Assembly: GCA_003526845.1 (NCBI GenBank) | Contig: DPVM01000011.1 | Location: forward strand, 35,543 to 99,542 | Direction: 5' to 3' | DNA length: 64,000 nucleotides | Source: Oscillospiraceae bacterium | Lineage (GTDB): Bacteria; Bacillota; Clostridia; Oscillospirales; Acutalibacteraceae | Shown: positions 59,898 through 64,000 of the stretch, in pieces | Numbering within the stretch: position 1 is the stretch's first letter | Layout: every line of letters starts with the position of its first letter | The notes under the pieces: model-generated | What the model saw: the letters and a program-made list of their open reading frames with translations, nothing else | What the model was told of the DNA's origin: nothing | Database searches by the model: none | Position numbers and translations under genes: made by a program

Positions 59898-60075
59898 ACG
59901 CAATTGTGTGCAGGTGCGTTGTTTATTTTAACAAAATTTGCACAAAATATTTGTTCAAATCGCTGACGGAGTGTGGCTTTCCGCACTCCTCGGCGTGCGT
60001 ATATATAATGTATTAATCTATTTAATGCACTATATATGCGCATGTCGCATAAATAAACGAAAGGAGAATAGACTA

Positions 60076-60495
60076 TTGCCTACCTTTAACCAATTAGTTA
60101 GAACCGGACGCAAGTCCCAAGAGAAAAAGGCTAAAGCACCTGCTCTCTTAAAGAGTCTTAACACAAAGAAGAATGTTATGAACGATAACGCTTCTCCTCA
60201 AAAGCGCGGCGTTTGCACAGCAGTTAAAACAGCTACACCGAAAAAGCCTAACTCAGCACTTCGTAAAATTGCCAGAGTTCGTCTTACAAACGGTATGGAA
60301 GTTTCTGCTTACATCCCGGGCGTAGGTCACAACCTTCAGGAGCACTCAGTTGTTATGGTTCGTGGCGGCCGTGTTAAGGATTTACCCGGTGTTCGTTACC
60401 ACATCATCCGTGGCACACTTGATACACAGGGTGTTACAGGCAGAATGCAGAGCCGTTCAAAGTACGGCGCAAAGAAGCCAAAGGCTAAGAAGTAA
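60076..60495 (+). CDS. rpsL: 30S ribosomal protein S12
   Basis: 139 aa. TTG start, chosen because MPTFNQLVRTGRKSQEKK is the standard N-terminus and AAAGGAG lies 8 bases upstream; a longer frame upstream is not S12. TPKKPNSALRK and GGRVKDLPGVRYH carry the wild-type lysines whose mutation gives streptomycin resistance. First gene of the rpsL-rpsG-fusA-tuf operon. Confidence 0.97.
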   Translation: MPTFNQLVRTGRKSQEKKAKAPALLKSLNTKKNVMNDNASPQKRGVCTAVKTATPKKPNSALRKIARVRLTNGMEVSAYIPGVGHNLQEHSVVMVRGGRVKDLPGVRYHIIRGTLDTQGVTGRMQSRSKYGAKKPKAKK

Positions 60496-60622
60496 TTCAG
60501 CCGCATTTATCTAAGGAACAACAATAGTTTATTTATCATACAGATTATAGGCTTTTTGTTGGCTCCACGGAAAAACCGAGTACCTATGAACTCATTAAAT
60601 TTTATGAAGGAGGGAAGCGAAG

Positions 60623-61093
60623 ATGCCAAGAAGAGGTCAAATCGCTAAGCGTGATGTATTACCGGATCCGCTTTACAACTCAAAGGTTGTAACTCGTCTC
60701 GTTAACAACATCATGTTAGATGGAAAGAAAGGTGTCGCTCAAAAAATCGTTTACGGCGCTTTCAACATCATCCAAGAAAAAACAGGCAAAGATCCTATCG
60801 AAACTTTCGAAGCTGCTATGGAAAATGTAATGCCTGTACTCGAGGTTAAGGCTCGCCGTATCGGCGGTGCTACCTATCAGGTTCCTCTCGAAGTTCGTCC
60901 TGAAAGAAGACAAACATTAGGTCTTAGATGGATTACTGCTTTTGCTCGTGCAAGAAGCGAAAGAACAATGAAGGAACGCCTTGCAGCTGAGATTATGGAT
61001 GCTGCCAACAAGACCGGCGGCGCAGTTAAGAAGTGTGAAGATACACACAGAATGGCTGAAGCTAACAAAGCATTTGCTCATTTCAGATATTAA
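60623..61093 (+). CDS. rpsG: 30S ribosomal protein S7
   Basis: Primary 16S rRNA-binding protein of the small-subunit head (156 aa, usual). Starts MPRRGQIAKRDVLPDPLYNSK and has GGATYQVPLEVRPERRQTLGLRW. GAAGGAGGG precedes the ATG. The 127-bp gap after rpsL has no gene. Confidence 0.98.
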   Translation: MPRRGQIAKRDVLPDPLYNSKVVTRLVNNIMLDGKKGVAQKIVYGAFNIIQEKTGKDPIETFEAAMENVMPVLEVKARRIGGATYQVPLEVRPERRQTLGLRWITAFARARSERTMKERLAAEIMDAANKTGGAVKKCEDTHRMAEANKAFAHFRY

Positions 61094-61122
61094 TCCGTTA
61101 TTTGATCAATTAGGAGGATATT

Positions 61123-63231
61123 ATGCCAAGAAAAGTTGCTCTTGAAGAAACAAGAAATATTGGTATTATGGCTCATATTGATGCAGGTAAAACAACTACA
61201 ACCGAGCGTATCCTGTACTACACAGGCATCAATCACAAGATTGGTGAAACACACGACGGTGCTGCTACAATGGACTGGATGGCACAAGAGCAAGAAAGAG
61301 GTATCACAATCACCTCTGCTGCTACAACATGCTTCTGGAAAGGCCATAGAATTAACATTATTGATACACCGGGCCACGTTGACTTCACAGTAGAAGTTCA
61401 GCGTTCACTCCGTGTACTTGACGGCTCTGTAACCGTTCTTTGTGCAAAGGGCGGCGTTGAGCCACAGTCTGAAACCGTATGGCGTCAGGCTGATGAATAT
61501 CATGTTCCGAGAATGATTTTCGTTAACAAAATGGATATCATGGGTGCAGATTTCTATCATGTAATGGATATGGTACTTGATCGTTTCAAGTGCAATGCTA
61601 TTCCGATTGAATTGCCTATCGGTGCAGAGGATACCTTTGAAGGTACTGTTGACCTTATCAACAATCACGAAATCGTTTATATCGATCCTGACAAAAACAG
61701 CGGTTCTGTTTTTGAAAACAGACCGATTCGTCCCGAAATGCAGGAATTAGCTGCAAAGTACAGAACAAATCTTATTGAGCATGTTGTTGAGCAGGACGAA
61801 GAGCTTATGGAAAAATACTTTGAAGAGGGCGAAGACGCAATCACCGTTGACGAAATCAAAAAGATTATCCGTAAGTCTACTTGCGCAGGCACCATGGTTC
61901 CTGTTTGCTGCGGTACAGCATACAGAAATATGGGTGTTCAGCCGCTTCTTGACGCTATCGTTGACTTTATGCCGGCTCCGACCGATGTTGAGTCAATCAA
62001 GGGCGTTAACCCTGATACTGACGAGGAAGAATATCGTCATTCATCAGATGATGAGCCGTTCTCGGCTCTCGCATTCAAAATTGCTACCGACCCGTTTGTT
62101 GGTAAGATTTGCTATTTCAGAGTTTACTCGGGCACAATCGCTGCCGGCACACCTTGCTACAACTCGGTTAAGGGTAGTAAAGAGAGAATGGGTCGTATTC
62201 TCCAAATGCACGCAAACCACAGAGAAGATATTCCTGTTTGCTACGCCGGCGACATTGCTGCCGCTGTTGGTTTGAAGAATACAACAACAGGTGACACCCT
62301 TTGCGACGAGGATCACCCAATCGTTCTTGAATCAATGAATTTCCCTGATCCTGTTATCCGTGTTGCTATCGAGCCTAAAACAAAGGCAGGTCAGGAAAAG
62401 ATGGGCGTTGCTCTTGCAAAACTTGCAGAGGAAGACCCGACATTCAAAGCATATACCGATGAAGAAACAGGACAAACAATCATCGCAGGTATGGGCGAGC
62501 TCCACCTCGAAATCATTGTTGACCGTCTTCTTCGTGAATTTAAGGTTGAGGCCAATGTAGGCGCACCTCAGGTTGCTTACAAGGAAACAATCACAACTGA
62601 GTCAATGTCCGACTACAAATATAAGAAGCAGTCGGGTGGTTCAGGTCAATACGGTCATGTTAAAATTCGTATGTTCCCGAATCTTGACGAAAACGGCATA
62701 GGCAAGGGATACGAGTTTGAAAATCAGGTTGTCGGCGGCGCTATTCCTAAGGAATACATTCCTGCTGTTGATGCCGGTATCCAGGCTGCCATGAAGAGCG
62801 GTATTCTTGCAGGCTATCCGGTAGTTGATGTAAGAATCGAACTTTATGATGGATCTTACCATGAGGTTGACTCATCAGAAATGGCATTTAAGATTGCCGG
62901 TTCTATGGCATTCAAAGATGCTGCTAAAAAGGCTTCTCCTGTTATCCTTGAGCCGATGATGAAGGTTGTAGTTATCGTTCCTGAAGAATACATGGGCGAT
63001 GTTATCGGCGACCTTAACTCTCGTCGTGGTCAAATTCAGGGTATGGAAGACCGCACAGGTGCTAAGCAAATCAATGCAAGAGTACCTCTTTCGGAAATGT
63101 TTGGTTATGTAAACGACCTTCGTTCTAAGACACAGGGCCGTGGTCAATACACTATGGAGCCGGACGGCTATGACCAAGTTCCGAAGTCAATTTCTGAGTC
63201 TATCATCAGCGAACGCTCAAAGAAAGACTAA
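61123..63231 (+). CDS. fusA: Translation elongation factor G
   Basis: 702-aa GTPase that drives ribosomal translocation. G1 AHIDAGKTTTTERILYYTG, G2 region ERGITITSAATTCFW, G3 DTPGHVDF, G4 NKMD, followed by domains II-V. It starts MPRKVALEETRNIGIMAHIDAGK, the usual form, with AGGAGG upstream. The order after rpsG and before tuf is typical. Confidence 0.98.
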   Translation: MPRKVALEETRNIGIMAHIDAGKTTTTERILYYTGINHKIGETHDGAATMDWMAQEQERGITITSAATTCFWKGHRINIIDTPGHVDFTVEVQRSLRVLDGSVTVLCAKGGVEPQSETVWRQADEYHVPRMIFVNKMDIMGADFYHVMDMVLDRFKCNAIPIELPIGAEDTFEGTVDLINNHEIVYIDPDKNSGSVFENRPIRPEMQELAAKYRTNLIEHVVEQDEELMEKYFEEGEDAITVDEIKKIIRKSTCAGTMVPVCCGTAYRNMGVQPLLDAIVDFMPAPTDVESIKGVNPDTDEEEYRHSSDDEPFSALAFKIATDPFVGKICYFRVYSGTIAAGTPCYNSVKGSKERMGRILQMHANHREDIPVCYAGDIAAAVGLKNTTTGDTLCDEDHPIVLESMNFPDPVIRVAIEPKTKAGQEKMGVALAKLAEEDPTFKAYTDEETGQTIIAGMGELHLEIIVDRLLREFKVEANVGAPQVAYKETITTESMSDYKYKKQSGGSGQYGHVKIRMFPNLDENGIGKGYEFENQVVGGAIPKEYIPAVDAGIQAAMKSGILAGYPVVDVRIELYDGSYHEVDSSEMAFKIAGSMAFKDAAKKASPVILEPMMKVVVIVPEEYMGDVIGDLNSRRGQIQGMEDRTGAKQINARVPLSEMFGYVNDLRSKTQGRGQYTMEPDGYDQVPKSISESIISERSKKD

Positions 63232-63248
63232 GATTTTTAATAAAGTAC

Positions 63249-63277
63249 TTGATATTTTGTACTCTTTTTGATAAAAT
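63249..63277 (+). promoter_or_regulatory. Internal promoter before tuf
   Basis: TTGATA (63249-63254), 17-bp spacer, TAAAAT (63272-63277), between fusA and tuf, so tuf can be expressed above the rest of the operon. Confidence 0.7.
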
Positions 63278-63322
63278 ATCATTGACAATTTTACTATTGT
63301 AAATTTTAAGGAGGAAATTCCA

Positions 63323-64000
63323 ATGGCAAAAGAACATTTTAATCGTACCAAACCACATGTAAACATTGGTACAATCGGTCACGTTGACCACGGTAAGACT
63401 ACTCTTACAGCTGCTATCACAAAGTATCTTGCAAACAAAGGTTATGCTAAGTTTGAGGACTATGCTGATATCGATAAGGCTCCTGAAGAGAGAGAGCGTG
63501 GTATCACAATCAACACTGCTCACGTAGAGTACGAGACAGACAAGCGTCACTATGCTCACGTTGACTGCCCGGGTCACGCTGACTATATCAAAAACATGAT
63601 TACAGGTGCTGCTCAGATGGACGGCGCTATCCTTGTAATCGCTGCAACAGACGGTCCTATGGCTCAAACTAAGGAGCACTTGCTTCTTGCTCGCCAGGTA
63701 GGTGTACCGGCAATCGTTGTATTCCTTAACAAGACTGACCAAGTTGACGATGAAGAGCTCCTTGAACTCGTAGAAATGGAAGTTCGTGAGACTCTTGCTG
63801 AGTATGGCTTTGATGAGGATTGCCCGATTATCAAGGGTTCAGCTCTTAAGGCTCTTGAGGCTTCTTCAAACGATGATCCTGCTTGCGCTTGCATCGCAGA
63901 GCTTATGGACGCAGTTGATAATTATATTCCTACTCCTGACCGTAAGGCAGACCTTCCTTTCCTTATGCCTGTTGAGGACGTATTCACAATCACAGGTCGT
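63323..64000 (+). CDS. tuf: Translation elongation factor Tu (5' part)
   Basis: The first 226 codons of EF-Tu, cut by the window end. It begins MAKEHFNRTKPHVNIGTIGHVDHGKTTLTAAIT (G1), with ERERGITINTAHVEYET (G2), DCPGHADY (G3) and NKTD (G4). GGAGG precedes the ATG. It delivers aminoacyl-tRNA to the ribosome. Confidence 0.98.
   Translation, partial: MAKEHFNRTKPHVNIGTIGHVDHGKTTLTAAITKYLANKGYAKFEDYADIDKAPEERERGITINTAHVEYETDKRHYAHVDCPGHADYIKNMITGAAQMDGAILVIAATDGPMAQTKEHLLLARQVGVPAIVVFLNKTDQVDDEELLELVEMEVRETLAEYGFDEDCPIIKGSALKALEASSNDDPACACIAELMDAVDNYIPTPDRKADLPFLMPVEDVFTITGR

Overview
The window looks like chromosome of a spore-forming, Gram-positive Bacillota, most likely class Clostridia and a gut-type Ruminococcaceae/Oscillospiraceae relative. 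The grounds are moderate G+C, strong GGAGG-type ribosome binding sites, consensus sigma-A promoters (TTGACA-17-TATAAT), a GerA-type spore germination operon, wall-glycopolymer genes (TarI/TarJ and CDP-glycerol phosphotransferase-like enzymes), a DarA c-di-AMP receptor, and the rpoB-rpoC-rpsL-rpsG-fusA-tuf order. Species cannot be assigned. No rRNA, tRNA, CRISPR array, insertion sequence or prophage was seen.

Layout. 1-6.4 kb: the end of an unknown gene, a membrane M28 peptidase, then a leftward operon ddl - DUF1934 - argS - radical SAM/SPASM protein. 6.5-8.9 kb: a secreted cysteine-peptidase-like protein with about six FN3 repeats. 9.0-10.7 kb: rpsU, aroQ, efp and a CD1247-like zinc-ribbon protein. 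10.7-16.6 kb, leftward: pdxT/pdxS, a DUF2974 lipase-like protein, and a P-type cation ATPase behind a leader that looks like a yybP-ykoY (Mn2+) riboswitch with its own terminator. 16.6-26.8 kb: a surface glycopolymer cluster with two stand-alone CDP-glycerol/ribitol phosphotransferase-like proteins (the second with a degenerate extra domain), tarI, tarJ, an acyltransferase-3 membrane protein and a GT2-phosphotransferase fusion.

26.8-31.7 kb: DUF421 and DUF4363 genes divergent from a gerA/gerB/gerC-type germination operon. 31.7-34.9 kb: citrate synthase, an unrecognised membrane protein and an AEC transporter. 35.0-40.8 kb: a conserved Bacillota block (darA, holB, ricT ... trmN6-like, rsmI, pflX-like) interrupted by a ferredoxin gene and a TetR regulator that share a 13-bp palindrome. 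40.8-45.4 kb: mscL with a C-terminal zinc ribbon, an alpha/beta hydrolase and a large secreted transglutaminase-like protein. 45.6-51.9 kb, leftward: an orphan peptide-type substrate-binding lipoprotein, a VanZ-like protein, nagB, a small lipoprotein, metG and tatD. 52.1-64.0 kb: rpoB, rpoC, rpsL, rpsG, fusA and the start of tuf.

The window is mostly housekeeping genes with compact intergenic regions. The points most worth following up are the TetR/ferredoxin shared operator, the putative Mn riboswitch on the ATPase, the pseudo-enzyme domain in the wall-polymer cluster, a possibly leaderless methyltransferase gene whose promoter lies inside the preceding terminator, and a structured pdxT ribosome binding site. 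I found no clear wholly new multi-gene system. All functional calls come from reading motifs by eye; no database search was run.
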